Positions 35,096 through 44,062 of a DNA stretch of 64,000 bases are shown in pieces. Each line of letters opens with the position of its first letter. Within the stretch, counting starts at the first letter, position 1. A program made the position numbers and the translations under genes. The notes under the pieces are model-generated. The model saw nothing but the letters and a program-made list of their open reading frames with translations, did no database searches and had not been told where the DNA came from. Source of the stretch: Bacillota bacterium (lineage in GTDB: Bacteria; Bacillota; Sulfobacillia; DUSP01; JBFMCS01); NCBI GenBank assembly GCA_040754315.1, contig JBFMCS010000062.1, positions 12,081 to 76,080 on the forward strand. Reading direction: 5' to 3'.

Positions 35096-35785
35096 GTGAT
35101 AGAGGCTAGAGGCCTCTCCAAGGTATATCCCAACGGCAGCGCGGCCCTGACGGGTCTTGACCTTACTGTGAACACAGGTGAGATGCTATTCATCAGGGGG
35201 CCCAGCGGGGCCGGGAAGACCACCCTCCTCCGGCTGCTGATGGGGGTTGAACAGCCCTCATCAGGCTCCCTTCGACTGGGCAGCCTTGACATGAAGGGCG
35301 CGGATGCCCGCACTCTAAGGAACCTCAGGAGGAAGATGGGTGTGGTATTCCAGGACTTCCGCCTGATCAAGGGCAGAACCGCCCGGGAGAACGTGGAGAT
35401 GGGCCTCAGGGTGCTTGGTGTCACCGGCCGCCAGATGCGGCAGAGGGCTGGGGAGTACCTGGAGTTCCTCGGCATGGCCTCCAAGGCCGGCACCTACGTG
35501 GACCTCCTCTCCTGGGGGGAACAGCAGAGGGTAGTGATAGCCAGGGCACTGGCCCGAGAGCCGGAGATAGTCCTGGCGGACGAGCCCACCGGCAACCTGG
35601 ACGACGCCTCCTCCGACCGGGTGCTGGCACTGCTCATGGCGGCGCGAGACCGCGGGGCTACCGTCCTGGTGGCCACCCATGCCTCCCGCATGCTGGAGAG
35701 GCCGGGTCACCGGGTGATTACCCTGGCGGAAGGAAGGGTTGTTCAAGATGCTGCAGGGCATTTTGAAGGGGGGATGGCCAGGTGA
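35096..35785 (+). CDS. ftsE: Cell division ATP-binding protein FtsE
   Basis: A 229-residue ABC ATPase: Walker A GPSGAGKTT, Walker B IVLADEPTGNLD and the FtsE-like start VIEARGLSKVYPNG. The signature is LSWGEQQRVVIARAL, with Trp for the first Gly of LSGGEQ; the second Gly is kept. The GTG at 35096 follows AAGGGGG by eight bases; a TTG at 35090 is less likely. It overlaps ftsX by four bases. FtsE with FtsX transmits ATP hydrolysis to extracellular cell-wall hydrolase control. Confidence 0.88.
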   Translation: MIEARGLSKVYPNGSAALTGLDLTVNTGEMLFIRGPSGAGKTTLLRLLMGVEQPSSGSLRLGSLDMKGADARTLRNLRRKMGVVFQDFRLIKGRTARENVEMGLRVLGVTGRQMRQRAGEYLEFLGMASKAGTYVDLLSWGEQQRVVIARALAREPEIVLADEPTGNLDDASSDRVLALLMAARDRGATVLVATHASRMLERPGHRVITLAEGRVVQDAAGHFEGGMAR

Positions 35786-36651
35786 GGCACCTGGGCTACT
35801 TCACTGGGGAAACCCTCAGGGCCCTCAGGCTCCATGCGGTGGCCAACCTCGTATCGGTGGCCTGCGTGACCCTGGCCCTCCTGACCCTCAGCTTCTTCCT
35901 GGGGGCCTGGTGGAACCTGGAGCATCTCCTGGAGGTTGCCGGGGCAGAGTCCCAGATAGTGGTTTACCTCTACGAGGGCACCGCGGAGGAGGACGCCCTC
36001 GCCCTGGCGGGCATCCTGGCCGAAGGTCCCGGTGTCCATGGCACGCGGGTGGTCACCGGAGAGGAATCTCTCTCCCGGATCCAGGCCATGCTGGGGTCCG
36101 GCATTGACATGGCTGGGATTCTGGAGGGCTATAACCCGTTTCCTCCCTCCGTGGAGGTGAGCGTTCTTCCCGAGAGGGCGCGGGAGATTGCCGCCTTCGC
36201 CCGGAACCTCAGGGGGGTGGATGCGGTAAGGGATAACGAAGAGATACTGCAACCCCTGGCCAGGTTAACCCGGGCGGTCCGGTGGATCGGGACCGTCGCC
36301 TCCCTGGCAGTGGTTACGGCCGTCCTTGCCCTGGTGTCGCACATGGTGCGCCTGGGCATCGCTGCCCGCAGGCAGGATATGGAGACCCTCAGGCTCATGG
36401 GGGCCTCGGAGTGGTTCCTCGCAGCCCCCTTCCTCTTGGAAGGGGTAGCCATAGGGGCCCTAGGCGGGTTGTTGTCCCTGGCAGCTGTGGCCATACTGTG
36501 GCCCGGCGCCTATGGTCTCGTTGGGAGTTCCCTGCCCTTCCTGCCGCTCTTGGAATGGACAGGGATCTTCTGGAGGCTCGGCCCTCTCCTGTTATGCCTG
36601 GGACTGGTCTCAGGCCTTCTGGGGAGCGTGATCTCCCTGAAGTCCCCGTGA
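35782..36651 (+). CDS. ftsX: Cell division permease-like protein FtsX
   Basis: A 289-residue membrane protein with the FtsX layout: an N-terminal helix (VANLVSVACVTLALLTLSFFL), an extracellular domain with QIVVYLYEGT and PPSVEVSVLPE, and three C-terminal helices with RRQDMETLRLMGAS between them, where FtsE docks. The GTG start overlaps the ftsE stop (GTGA). With FtsE and the secreted coiled-coil protein it should form one complex. Confidence 0.88.
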   Translation: MRHLGYFTGETLRALRLHAVANLVSVACVTLALLTLSFFLGAWWNLEHLLEVAGAESQIVVYLYEGTAEEDALALAGILAEGPGVHGTRVVTGEESLSRIQAMLGSGIDMAGILEGYNPFPPSVEVSVLPERAREIAAFARNLRGVDAVRDNEEILQPLARLTRAVRWIGTVASLAVVTAVLALVSHMVRLGIAARRQDMETLRLMGASEWFLAAPFLLEGVAIGALGGLLSLAAVAILWPGAYGLVGSSLPFLPLLEWTGIFWRLGPLLLCLGLVSGLLGSVISLKSP

Positions 36652-37289
36652 CAGGGCGCCCGGCCTACCTGCATCTACAGCGCCGGGCGGCTTGGCCTGA
36701 TGTCTCAGTCACTCATGTAAACAGCGTAGGAGTAGGGAATGGGATCTCCACCGTTTAATTCGATCCAGGCCCTTTCCTGGTGTGACCTGCTGGAGAGGCG
36801 CTTCGCGGTGTACTTTCCGACCTCTTCCTAGACCCTCTCCAGCGTTTCTATCTCGTCACGGTCAAGATCGCTCTCACCAGGGGGCTCGACGGTGATCACC
36901 TCTCCTTCACCGGTGTCCCCCGCTGGCTTCTGGCCAATGCGAACGCACCCCTCGCCAGACAGGATACCAAGAAGGCACTCATAGTGGTCCGGAGCAGGCC
37001 CATAGAGCCCAAGGGTGGGTCTGGGCCACATGCCGCCGCATCGCAGCCGTGAGAATGCCCCCTTCCCAATGGCCGCCTCAGTCGCATTCTTGAGACGGGT
37101 AGCACGGCTGAGAACCATACCCATGCGCCAGGGTGAGTCAGCAAAACTGCCGCATGCACCGGGATTTCTCCAGCGCGTGAGCCACTTGCGGAGCCTGCGT
37201 CTATTATCGATGTGATAAGGGGCGCACGGGAAAACACTCTGGCCCTGTGGTGGTGACTCTCTACACAACGGCACACTTCTTGCTTGTAA
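36652..37289. other. Gap between ftsX and a broken dehydrogenase gene
   Basis: About 640 bases. The longest open frame runs on the minus strand (36828-37274) but shows no recognisable motif and no convincing SD, and its amino acid composition is not protein-like at the N-terminal half. I see no RNA gene here. It may hold remains of the 5' part of the decayed gene that follows. Confidence 0.45.
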
Positions 37290-37960
37290 TTGCCGCCAGA
37301 GGACCGGTCCGCACCGCGAGCCTTGCGGGAATACGTGAGGACCAGGGTGGTGGGAGACGGGAACATTCCTCCAGATACGGCTGGCCCACCGGCAGCGGGC
37401 TGGCTTTGCTGCGTCAATTCAAGGGTATACAGCGTTGCCCATGAAGAGGTGGAGACGCTCCCCAGGAACATCAAGAAGGGCTTGCGTTACTGCGATTTCA
37501 AGTACGCCCTGGATGACCATCTGGTGGAGGTTCTCAAGGTACTAAATCTCCTGGGGCTGGACAGGCCTGATCCGGTGAGCGTGAAGGGGGTCGAGGTGGT
37601 GCCCAGGGACGTGGTGACGGCCCTTCTTCCCAGGTTCATCGACCTGGGTGGGAAGATAAAGGGGTGGTCCTGCGTAGGCCCGGTCATCCGTGGTGCCAAG
37701 GCCGGGGTGGAAAAGGAGTACTACGTGTACACTATGAGCAGCCATGATGAGGCCTACCAGCGCCTCGGGGTAAACGCCACCGCATACCAGACGGGCATAC
37801 CCCCCGTGGTGATCGCCGAGATGATCGCCGAGGGTGCATCCAGGGCCATGGTGTCTTCTGCCCAGAGCAGTTTGACGCCCAGCCTATAATCCAGCGGCTC
37901 CCTGAAATGGGACTGCCTGTTTACACCAGGGAAAGCAGTCTGGCAAAGAGAGGAGAGTAA
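37290..37960 (+). pseudogene. Saccharopine dehydrogenase-type C-terminal fragment, frameshifted
   Basis: The frame 37290-37889 matches the C-terminal domain of saccharopine-dehydrogenase-like proteins (VETLPRNI, FKYALDDHLVEVLKVL, YVYTMSSHDEAY, TAYQTGIPPVVIAEMIAEG). The expected N-terminal Rossmann domain is missing. At about 37833-37837 a one-base shift moves the continuation to another frame, which reads HGVFCPEQFDAQPIIQRL and runs to a stop at 37958-37960; this is the normal family ending. Truncation plus frameshift indicate a dead gene. Confidence 0.78.
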
Positions 37961-38058
37961 CGCATGCCAGGGGTAGCGGGGAAGCGGAGCCCGAGCCAAA
38001 CGGGTGGGGTTGTGGGTTGGGCTTCTGGCAAAGGCACGGTGGGGGGGACCGGCAGAGA

Positions 38059-38115
38059 GCCCGGAGCATGCGCTCCGGGCAAGGCGGGAACCGGGGCACG
38101 CACCCCGCGTGCCCC
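38059..38115 (-). terminator. Tandem hairpins after grpE
   Basis: Two perfect 9-base-pair stems lie downstream of the grpE stop: 38093-38101 with 38107-38115 (GGGGCACGC/GCGTGCCCC) and 38059-38067 with 38072-38080 (GCCCGGAGC/GCTCCGGGC). Neither has a clear U tract. They probably end or protect the heat-shock operon mRNA. Confidence 0.45.
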
Positions 38116-38139
38116 AGCCTCGATACCCCTTCTTTTCCC

Positions 38140-38664
38140 CTACTTGGCCGGCCTTGCCACCTTGACCTTTGCCGGCCTGAGGACCTCGTCGTGGAAGGTG
38201 TAGCCCTTCTCCAGTTCCTCGCACACAGTCTCCTCGTCTACCCCGCTACTGTCGAGGACTACAACGCACTCGTGAACCGCGGGGTCGAACCCCTTTCCTT
38301 CGCACTCGAAGGCGCACACTCCCTCGGCTATGAGCAGCTCCTGCATCTGCCGGTGGATCATCTTGACCCCCTCCAAGAAGGACACCCCGCCGGTTTCCTC
38401 TTGGCCGATGGCTCTCTCCAGGTTGTCAACAACGCCCAGGATCTTCAGGAGGAGGTCCCTTTTGCCCCGAAGGATCATGCGCCCCAGGTCTCGTTCTGAG
38501 CGACGCCGGTAGTTCTCCATCTCCGCCCGGGCCTTTAGGAAGAGCTGCCAGTTCTCCTCAGCCTTGAGCCTTAGTTCCTCGAACTCGTTCCGGTCACCCT
38601 TGCCTTCCCCAGGCTCCTGGGCATCTTTGGTGTCGCACTTCATCTTGTCCTGGTTCTCGTCCAA
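38140..38664 (-). CDS. grpE: Nucleotide exchange factor GrpE
   Basis: A 174-residue GrpE: an acidic, disordered N-terminus, a long helix (LFLKARAEMENYRRRSERDL) and the beta domain ending GYTFHDEVLRPAKVKVARP, the family signature. It releases ADP from DnaK. The TTG start has AGGTGA upstream. It lies 22 bases after dnaK. No dnaJ follows; the next sequence downstream is the decayed dehydrogenase gene. Confidence 0.95.
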   Translation of the reverse strand: MDENQDKMKCDTKDAQEPGEGKGDRNEFEELRLKAEENWQLFLKARAEMENYRRRSERDLGRMILRGKRDLLLKILGVVDNLERAIGQEETGGVSFLEGVKMIHRQMQELLIAEGVCAFECEGKGFDPAVHECVVVLDSSGVDEETVCEELEKGYTFHDEVLRPAKVKVARPAK

Positions 38665-38686
38665 TTCATGTCACCTGCCTTGGGAA

Positions 38687-40603
38687 CTACTTATCCTCGT
38701 CCTCCTCCTTGAACTCGGCATCGATCACGTTGTCGCCGGACTCCTGCTTGCGCTCTTCGCCGCCGGCAGGCCCTGTCTCAGGCCCTGCCTGGGGCTGGTC
38801 CGTGGCCTTGTAGAGTTCCTCCGCCAGCTGGTACGTTGCTGCCTTCAGTTCTTCGGTCTTGGTCTTAACGAGGTTTGCATCCTTGCCCTCCAGGGCCGAC
38901 TTGAGGTCCTGCACGAGCCCCTCAACCTTGGTCTTGGTTTCCGGTGACACCTTGTCACCCTGTTCCTTCAGGGTCTTTTCCGTGCTGTAGACCAGGCTGT
39001 CAGCAGCGTTCCTGACCTCCGCCGCTTCCTTAAAGGCCTTGTCCTCCTCCGCGTGGATGCTTGCTTCCTTCACCATGGACTCCACCTGTTCCCTGTTGAG
39101 CTGGGTCGAGGCGGTGATGGTGATCTTCTGCTCCTTGCCCGTGGCTTTATCCTTGGCAGTGACCTTCAGGATGCCGTTGGCGTCGATGTCGAACTTCACC
39201 TCGATCTGGGGTATACCCCTGGGGGCAGGCGGGATCCCCACCAGGTGGAAGCGGCCCAGGGTCCTGTTCCTCCTGGCCTCGCCGAATTCACCCTGGAGCA
39301 CGTGGATCTCCACCATTGTCTGGTTATCCGCAGCCGTTGTGAATACCTGGCTCTTCTCCGTGGGTATTGTGGTGTTCCTCTCGATGAGGTGAGTAGTGAC
39401 GCCCCCAAGGGTTTCGATGCCGAGGGAGAGGGGGGTAACGTCCAGCAACACAACATCCTTGACGTCTCCTGCCAGAACGCCTGCCTGGATGGCTGCCCCC
39501 ACGGCCACCACTTCGTCAGGGTTGACTCCCCGGTGTGGCTCCTTGCCAGTGAGCTTCCTTATCAGCTCCTGGATCACCGGCATCCGGGTAGCGCCGCCCA
39601 CCAGGATCACCTCATCCAGGTCCTCGGGCTTCAACTTGGCGTCCGCCAGCGCCTTGCGGAAGGGCCCTACTGTCCTTTCCGTGAGGTGGGCCGTGATCTC
39701 CTCGAACTTGGCCCGGGTGATCTTCATCTCAAGGTGCTTGGGCCCGGACTGGTCCGCGGTGATGAAGGGTAGGCTAATAGTGGTCTCGAACACCGTAGAC
39801 AGTTCCGTCTTGGCCTTCTCCGCCGCCTCCAGGAGCCGCTGGAGGGCCTGGCGGTCCTTGGTGAGGTCGATCCCCTGGTCCTTCTTGAACTCGCCGGCCA
39901 CATACTCAAGGAGGGCATGATCGTAGTCGTCGCCGCCAAGGTGAGTGTCACCGTTGGTGGACTTCACCTGGAATACGCCGTCACCCACATCCAGTATTGA
40001 GACGTCGAAGGTGCCACCCCCCAGGTCCCACACGAGGATGGTCTCACTTGCCTTCTTGTCCAGGCCGTAGGCCAGGGATGCCGCCGTAGGCTCGTTGATG
40101 ATACGCAGGACCTCCAGGCCGGCAATGCGGCCCGCGTCCTTCGTTGCCTGCCTCTGGGCGTCGTTGAAGTAGGCGGGTACCGTTATGACTGCCTTGGTGA
40201 CTGGCCCTCCCAGGTACTTCTCGGCGTCCTCCTTCATCTTCCTGAGGATCATGGCAGAAATCTCTTCCGGGGTATAGTCCTTCCCCGTGCTGGGTATATT
40301 CACACGAACTCCCTGGTTGGGGCCGGGATCCACCTTGTAGGGGACGATCTTCATCTCCTCGGTGACCTCGTCGTGCCGCCGGCCCATGAAACGCTTGATG
40401 GAGGACACTGTATTCTCCGGGTTCAGGACACCCTGCCGCTTGGCCAAGAGGCCTACCAGCCGTTCCCCGGCCTTCGTGAAGGCCACCACTGAGGGGGTAA
40501 GCCGGGAACCCTCGGAGTTGATAATCACCGTGGGCTTGCCCGCTTCCATCACAGCTATCACGGAGTTCGTGGTACCAAGGTCTATTCCCACAACCTTACT
40601 CAC
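38687..40603 (-). CDS. dnaK: Chaperone DnaK (Hsp70)
   Basis: A 638-residue Hsp70 with the three family signatures: IDLGTTNSV at the start, [14 protein letters not shown] near residue 195 and [17 protein letters not shown] near 335. The substrate-binding domain and a Glu/Asp-rich tail ([14 protein letters not shown]) follow. It is a complete ATP-dependent cytoplasmic chaperone. The 5' end overlaps the hspR stop by eight bases, so both are read from the hspR promoter. Confidence 0.97.
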   Translation of the reverse strand: MSKVVGIDLGTTNSVIAVMEAGKPTVIINSEGSRLTPSVVAFTKAGERLVGLLAKRQGVLNPENTVSSIKRFMGRRHDEVTEEMKIVPYKVDPGPNQGVRVNIPSTGKDYTPEEISAMILRKMKEDAEKYLGGPVTKAVITVPAYFNDAQRQATKDAGRIAGLEVLRIINEPTAASLAYGLDKKASETILVWDLGGGTFDVSILDVGDGVFQVKSTNGDTHLGGDDYDHALLEYVAGEFKKDQGIDLTKDRQALQRLLEAAEKAKTELSTVFETTISLPFITADQSGPKHLEMKITRAKFEEITAHLTERTVGPFRKALADAKLKPEDLDEVILVGGATRMPVIQELIRKLTGKEPHRGVNPDEVVAVGAAIQAGVLAGDVKDVVLLDVTPLSLGIETLGGVTTHLIERNTTIPTEKSQVFTTAADNQTMVEIHVLQGEFGEARRNRTLGRFHLVGIPPAPRGIPQIEVKFDIDANGILKVTAKDKATGKEQKITITASTQLNREQVESMVKEASIHAEEDKAFKEAAEVRNAADSLVYSTEKTLKEQGDKVSPETKTKVEGLVQDLKSALEGKDANLVKTKTEELKAATYQLAEELYKATDQPQAGPETGPAGGEERKQESGDNVIDAEFKEEDEDK

Positions 40604-40883
40604 TGCTCTTCACCTTCCCTTCTTCTTTTGCCATTACCGCTTCCATGTGGAGTATGGCCTTGACTCCAGCCACGTTAACCCCGTTCACCTTCATCAGGCG
40701 GCATATCCTCCCAAGGATCTTAAGGTCGTTCTGGGAGTAAAGCCTTGCCCTCTTCCGGGTCCTCAAGGGCTCCACAAGGCCCTTGCGCTCAAGGAGTCTA
40801 AGCATGTGAGGGCTCACCCCCAGCAATCTTGCGGCTACCCCTATAGTGTAAACGGGCTCATCTGGTCCCTGTATACCCTCCAT
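40596..40883 (-). CDS. hspR: MerR-type heat-shock regulator (HspR-like)
   Basis: A 95-residue MerR-family protein: [28 protein letters not shown] is the winged-helix DNA-binding part and [18 protein letters not shown] the second helix pair. HspR repressors typically precede dnaK, as here. The ATG at 40883 is chosen, with GAGGAG about ten bases upstream; the frame is open further but would place the start beyond the promoter. It is probably an autorepressor acting with DnaK as sensor. No classical HAIR inverted repeat was seen upstream. Confidence 0.88.
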   Translation of the reverse strand: MEGIQGPDEPVYTIGVAARLLGVSPHMLRLLERKGLVEPLRTRKRARLYSQNDLKILGRICRLMKVNGVNVAGVKAILHMEAVMAKEEGKVKSSE

Positions 40884-40917
40884 TCCCGCTTCACTCCTCG
40901 TTCCGGTCCCTAAGAGA

Positions 40918-40946
40918 ATTATAGAAAGCCTGCGTGGTTCTGTCAA
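40918..40946 (-). promoter_or_regulatory. Perfect-consensus sigma-A promoter of hspR-dnaK-grpE
   Basis: Read on the minus strand, TTGACA (40946-40941) and TATAAT (40923-40918) are separated by exactly 17 bases, matching the vegetative consensus at all 12 positions. The start site would be near 40911, about 28 bases before the hspR ATG. Confidence 0.85.
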
Positions 40947-41057
40947 TAATGTTAATATGGCTGAATGAGATAATCTAGGGGAGGTTGCCAGGGCAATTGG
41001 AAAGCGGGTGGTTTCCCACCCGCTCCTGAGTTGCGTCTTTCGGGCTCTGAGAGGTGC

Positions 41058-42089
41058 CTAGTAAACACCCTGTCCCGAGTAGGCCATGTGACCCTGGGCA
41101 TAGGGACTTGCCCTGAAGCCCACGCCTTGCCCGTAGCCGCCGGCTCCCACTCCATAGCGGGTGCCCGGAGGCCCGAAGGTCTCAGTCCTGGCCCAGTCGG
41201 GAAGCCCTGTGGCGTACCCTCCATATCCCATGCCATACCCGCCCTGGTAGATGCCCTGCTGCTGCATGGGACTTGGGTGCGCCGGCTGGTAACCGTAGCC
41301 GCCGGCTCCCACTCCATAGCGGGTGCCCGGAGGCCCGAAGGTCTCAGTCCTGGCCCAGTCGGGAAGCCCTGTGGCGTACCCTCCATATCCCATGCCATAC
41401 CCGCCCTGGTAGATGCCCTGCTGCTGCAGGGGACTTGGCTGGAACCCGTAACCGCCAGCCCCTACGCCGTACCTCGTGCCCGGAGGCCCGAAGGTCTCAG
41501 TCCTGGTCCAGCTGGGGATCTGGCCCATGGTGTAGTAGGGGCTCTGGTAGATCCCCTGCTGGCCACCGTAGCCTCCCCCGATGCTCCCCGCAGACATGGC
41601 GTCCTGGTAAATGGCGCCCTGAGCCTGTGAGTAGGGGTCTTGGTAGATGCCTTGCTGTACATAGGGGTTCATTCGATATCCTCCCGTCTGTCCCGCGGCA
41701 GGCCCACCGGCTTGGTAAATGCTGTCTTGACCCACCTGGGAGTAGTAGCCACCCGGGTTGCCCTGGGCGGTGGGACTCTGGCGCCCCCCTCCGGGAGCAC
41801 CGCTGATGGCTTGACTTGCCTCCGACGCAGTGTTGCTCAGCCTGTTGAGCATCTGAGGATCAACCCCAGTAACCCGGTACCAACCCTTGGAACTTAGATA
41901 GTCGAACACCTTCTTGGCATGCTCCTGGACATCCCCATGGATCTGCTTGAAGACGTTGCGGACCTGCGGGTTAGAGGCCTCCAGCGTTGCCTTGTTGTAA
42001 AGATCCGAGAAGTACTTTTCGGAGGTCAACAGGTCTTCAGCGATTTCGCGATCCCCTAACCCAGGGATGCCCGGCCCTATCATGGACAT
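41058..42089 (-). CDS. CotF-domain spore coat protein with Gly/Tyr/Gln-rich repeats
   Basis: About 343 residues. The first 75 form a helical CotF-type domain (IAEDLLTSEKYFSDLYNKAT, then VQEHAKKVFDYLSSKGWY). The remaining 260 residues are low-complexity and rich in Gly, Tyr, Gln and Pro, with repeats containing QQGIYQ and TRTETFGPPGTRYGVGAGGY. Such tails are common in spore coat proteins. The ATG at 42089 has GGGGGA seven bases upstream; an ATG at 42095 lies too close. It lies next to a second small coat-like gene, supporting a sporulation role. Confidence 0.8.
   Translation of the reverse strand: MSMIGPGIPGLGDREIAEDLLTSEKYFSDLYNKATLEASNPQVRNVFKQIHGDVQEHAKKVFDYLSSKGWYRVTGVDPQMLNRLSNTASEASQAISGAPGGGRQSPTAQGNPGGYYSQVGQDSIYQAGGPAAGQTGGYRMNPYVQQGIYQDPYSQAQGAIYQDAMSAGSIGGGYGGQQGIYQSPYYTMGQIPSWTRTETFGPPGTRYGVGAGGYGFQPSPLQQQGIYQGGYGMGYGGYATGLPDWARTETFGPPGTRYGVGAGGYGYQPAHPSPMQQQGIYQGGYGMGYGGYATGLPDWARTETFGPPGTRYGVGAGGYGQGVGFRASPYAQGHMAYSGQGVY
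41131..41445. repeat. Tandem 162/153-bp repeats inside the coat gene
   Basis: The unit at 41131-41292 recurs at 41293-41445 with almost no base changes over the first 140 or so positions; a third, diverged unit starts near 41446. Units are 54 and 51 codons, so the frame is kept. The near identity points to recent duplication or recombination. Confidence 0.9.
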
Positions 42090-42107
42090 CAACATTCCCC
42101 CTTTCCG

Positions 42108-42296
42108 CTAACATCCTACCTGCCCGGTCAACATGTCGAAGTGCCTTCTATGGGAATCGTGAACCTCCTGGCACATCTGCCTCAACTGAGGGTCCCTCAC
42201 CTGCGATACGCAGGATGACACCTTCTGCAGTAAGAGCTTCTCCCCTCGTATGCACTCGTCGAGGAACCATGCCTCAGTCTGGCTGAGGTTTGGCAT
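42108..42296 (-). CDS. Small CotF-like spore coat-associated protein
   Basis: A 62-residue helical protein (SQTEAWFLDECIRGEKLLLQ, then MCQEVHDSHRRHFDMLTGQV) with the pattern of short CotF/YhcQ-type proteins that accompany coat genes. The ATG has GGAGGTG nine bases upstream. It lies 18 bases before the larger coat gene and is probably co-transcribed in the mother cell. Confidence 0.75.
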   Translation of the reverse strand: MPNLSQTEAWFLDECIRGEKLLLQKVSSCVSQVRDPQLRQMCQEVHDSHRRHFDMLTGQVGC

Positions 42297-42419
42297 CCAG
42301 GCTTACACCTCCTCGTGGCTTCTTCTGGACGTTGTACCGAGATATAGGATGCCACAGGGAATGCAGGGTATTCATGAGATGAGGAATCCAGGCGGGATTT
42401 TCGCGGGCGGGGCAACGCA

Positions 42420-42450
42420 AGGCCCGGGTGTTCCGGTATCGCCCGGGCCT
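42420..42450 (-). terminator. Hairpin after the ferritin gene
   Basis: AGGCCCGGG (42420-42428) pairs perfectly with CCCGGGCCT (42442-42450) around a 13-base loop, 26 bases downstream of the ferritin stop. On the minus strand it is followed by TTGCGTTGCC, so the T tract is poor. Confidence 0.5.
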
Positions 42451-42475
42451 CGGTTCTTAGTGTTCAAGAAGCGGG

Positions 42476-42994
42476 CTACCGGGGGGTCCCGCTTGGGGCT
42501 GGCGTGAAGACCCTCTGGCCCAGTTCCTTATCGAGGAGGTAGACAGAACTGCCGTCTTGGCCCACGAGCTTGATCTTTTCAAGGAGATGTTCCGCGGTAG
42601 ATTCCTCCTCGACCTGCTCGTCCACGAACCACTGCAGGAAGCTGTAGGTGGCGTGATCCCGCTCGTCTAGGGCCATGTCCACCAGGTCGTTGATGAGCCC
42701 GGTAACCTTGCGCTCATGCTCTATAACCCCCTCGAACACCGCCAGGGGCGAGGTCCACGTGGCAGGAGGGCCAGCGATGGGCTTGAGGTTAACCCTGCCT
42801 CCGCGGGCCACAACGAAATCATAGAACCTCATGGCGTGCATGAGTTCCTCCTGGGCCTGCACCCTCATCCAGTGAGCAAAGCCTTCCAGGTTCGTGGAGT
42901 GCAGGTAGGCCGACATGGAGAGGTAGAGGTAGGCGGAGTAGAGCTCGGCGTTTACCTGGCCGTTGAGAGCATCCTGGAGTCTATCCTTCAGCAC
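42476..42994 (-). CDS. Ferritin (non-heme iron storage protein)
   Basis: A 172-residue four-helix ferritin of the FtnA class. Ferroxidase ligands are visible: NAELYSAYLYLSM (Glu), AQEELMHAMRFYDF (Glu and His) and VEEESTAEHLLEKI in the fourth helix. It oxidises and stores iron in the cytoplasm. The GTG start has AAGGGATGG upstream. With the iron transporter at 4.6-8.4 kb it shows active iron handling. Confidence 0.93.
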   Translation of the reverse strand: MLKDRLQDALNGQVNAELYSAYLYLSMSAYLHSTNLEGFAHWMRVQAQEELMHAMRFYDFVVARGGRVNLKPIAGPPATWTSPLAVFEGVIEHERKVTGLINDLVDMALDERDHATYSFLQWFVDEQVEEESTAEHLLEKIKLVGQDGSSVYLLDKELGQRVFTPAPSGTPR

Positions 42995-43129
42995 TTGCCA
43001 TCCCTTCCTTCAAGTGGTCTGTGACCGGAGAAGAAGTGTCACGGTCATCTTTGGTATTCCCCGAACTGGCGTTTCCTCCTTCTCCGGTGGGGTCTTCCCG
43101 GGTACCCCCACCCTCACCCCAAGGGCGCG

Positions 43130-44062
43130 TCGTTAAACCGTTGCCGCCAAGTTCAACGGCACGGGCGAGGTCCTCGATCTCATCCAGGTGTAAAGAGGAA
43201 GCAGGTGGAGCGAAGCCTCCCCCGCGGTACAGCGGTTGCCTTCACCGTACTCATCGTGGGGAAACTGCACTAAGACTATGGGTTTTTAGCTCCTGAGATC
43301 CAGCACCCGCTTGCGGAAGCGTTCCCTTGCGTCCTCCTCCAGCACCCACCCGGGGTTGGGGCAGGGGTCACAGGGAACGTACTCGCTAGAGAATCCCAGG
43401 GAGCACCCCTTGCGGATCATCTCATCGACGAACCCCTCCCGGCCCAGCTCCTCGCTGTTCTGGGCGGTGGTAGTGGCGGCAAAACCGAAGGGGGCTCCGG
43501 CGTCTGCAAGGCGCCCCATGGCCAGGAAAGCCGCCTCGTGGGCACCGGGCCCGCGACGCCCGTCAGTGTTGTCCTCTTGGCCCTCAATGCTTACCAGGGA
43601 AATGGTGTTGCCGCTCCTCGGGAGCTGGCGGGCATCCCCCCCAATACAAGCGAACCGTTGGTGATGACTAAGAGGGGGCGCCGGTGGCTTCGTACGAGGC
43701 CCACCAGGCCAGGACGGGTGAAGGGCTCCCCGCCTTGTCACCAATACGGCCAGGACACTCAGGTCCTCCGCTTCAGATAACGGGGAATCCAGTTCCAGGG
43801 TGGACAGTTCATCCTGGGTGGAGCGCCCCCGGGAGTAACAGCCAAGGCAGTTGTAGCTACACCGCACGGTGGGACTTAGGACCACTACCGTGGGGATGTG
43901 CATCCCCGTCTTGGCCTGTTGCCTTGCGCGGCGTCTCCTGGTCACCCCAAGGCGGTACCCGGCGCGGAGCATGAAGACCACGTGGCTAGGTCCCGAGCGC
44001 CCCACATGATCAGCTTCGGATCTCATGAGCCTCCCGGCGCCAGGGGCCCGGCTCACCTTCAC
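43130..44062 (-). pseudogene. Decayed radical SAM protein gene
   Basis: The N-terminal part keeps the radical SAM cluster motif CSYNCLGC (C-x3-C-x2-C). A shift near 43735 moves the frame to one reading GGEPFTRPGLVGLVRSHRRP and ITNGSLV, and a second shift at a seven-C run (43632-43640) returns it to SGNTISLVSIEG. A TAA near 43286 interrupts the frame, after which the family pattern continues as KPIVLVQFPHDEYG. Further on only DEIEDLARAVEL remains. Two frameshifts, a stop and loss of the C-terminal cysteines show a dead gene. Relatives are predicted radical SAM enzymes of unknown function. Confidence 0.8.

Noticed and set aside
36828-37274. Minus-strand frame of 148 codons between ftsX and the dehydrogenase remnant
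   Set aside because: No motif, no convincing SD and unusual composition; not supported as a gene.
40884-40980. CIRCE or HAIR heat-shock operators upstream of hspR
   Set aside because: Neither TTAGCACTC/GAGTGCTAA nor CTTGAGT/ACTCAAG inverted repeats are present.
41131-41600. CRISPR-like repeats
   Set aside because: Units are 153-162 bp, adjacent, in frame and coding; they are protein repeats in a coat gene.
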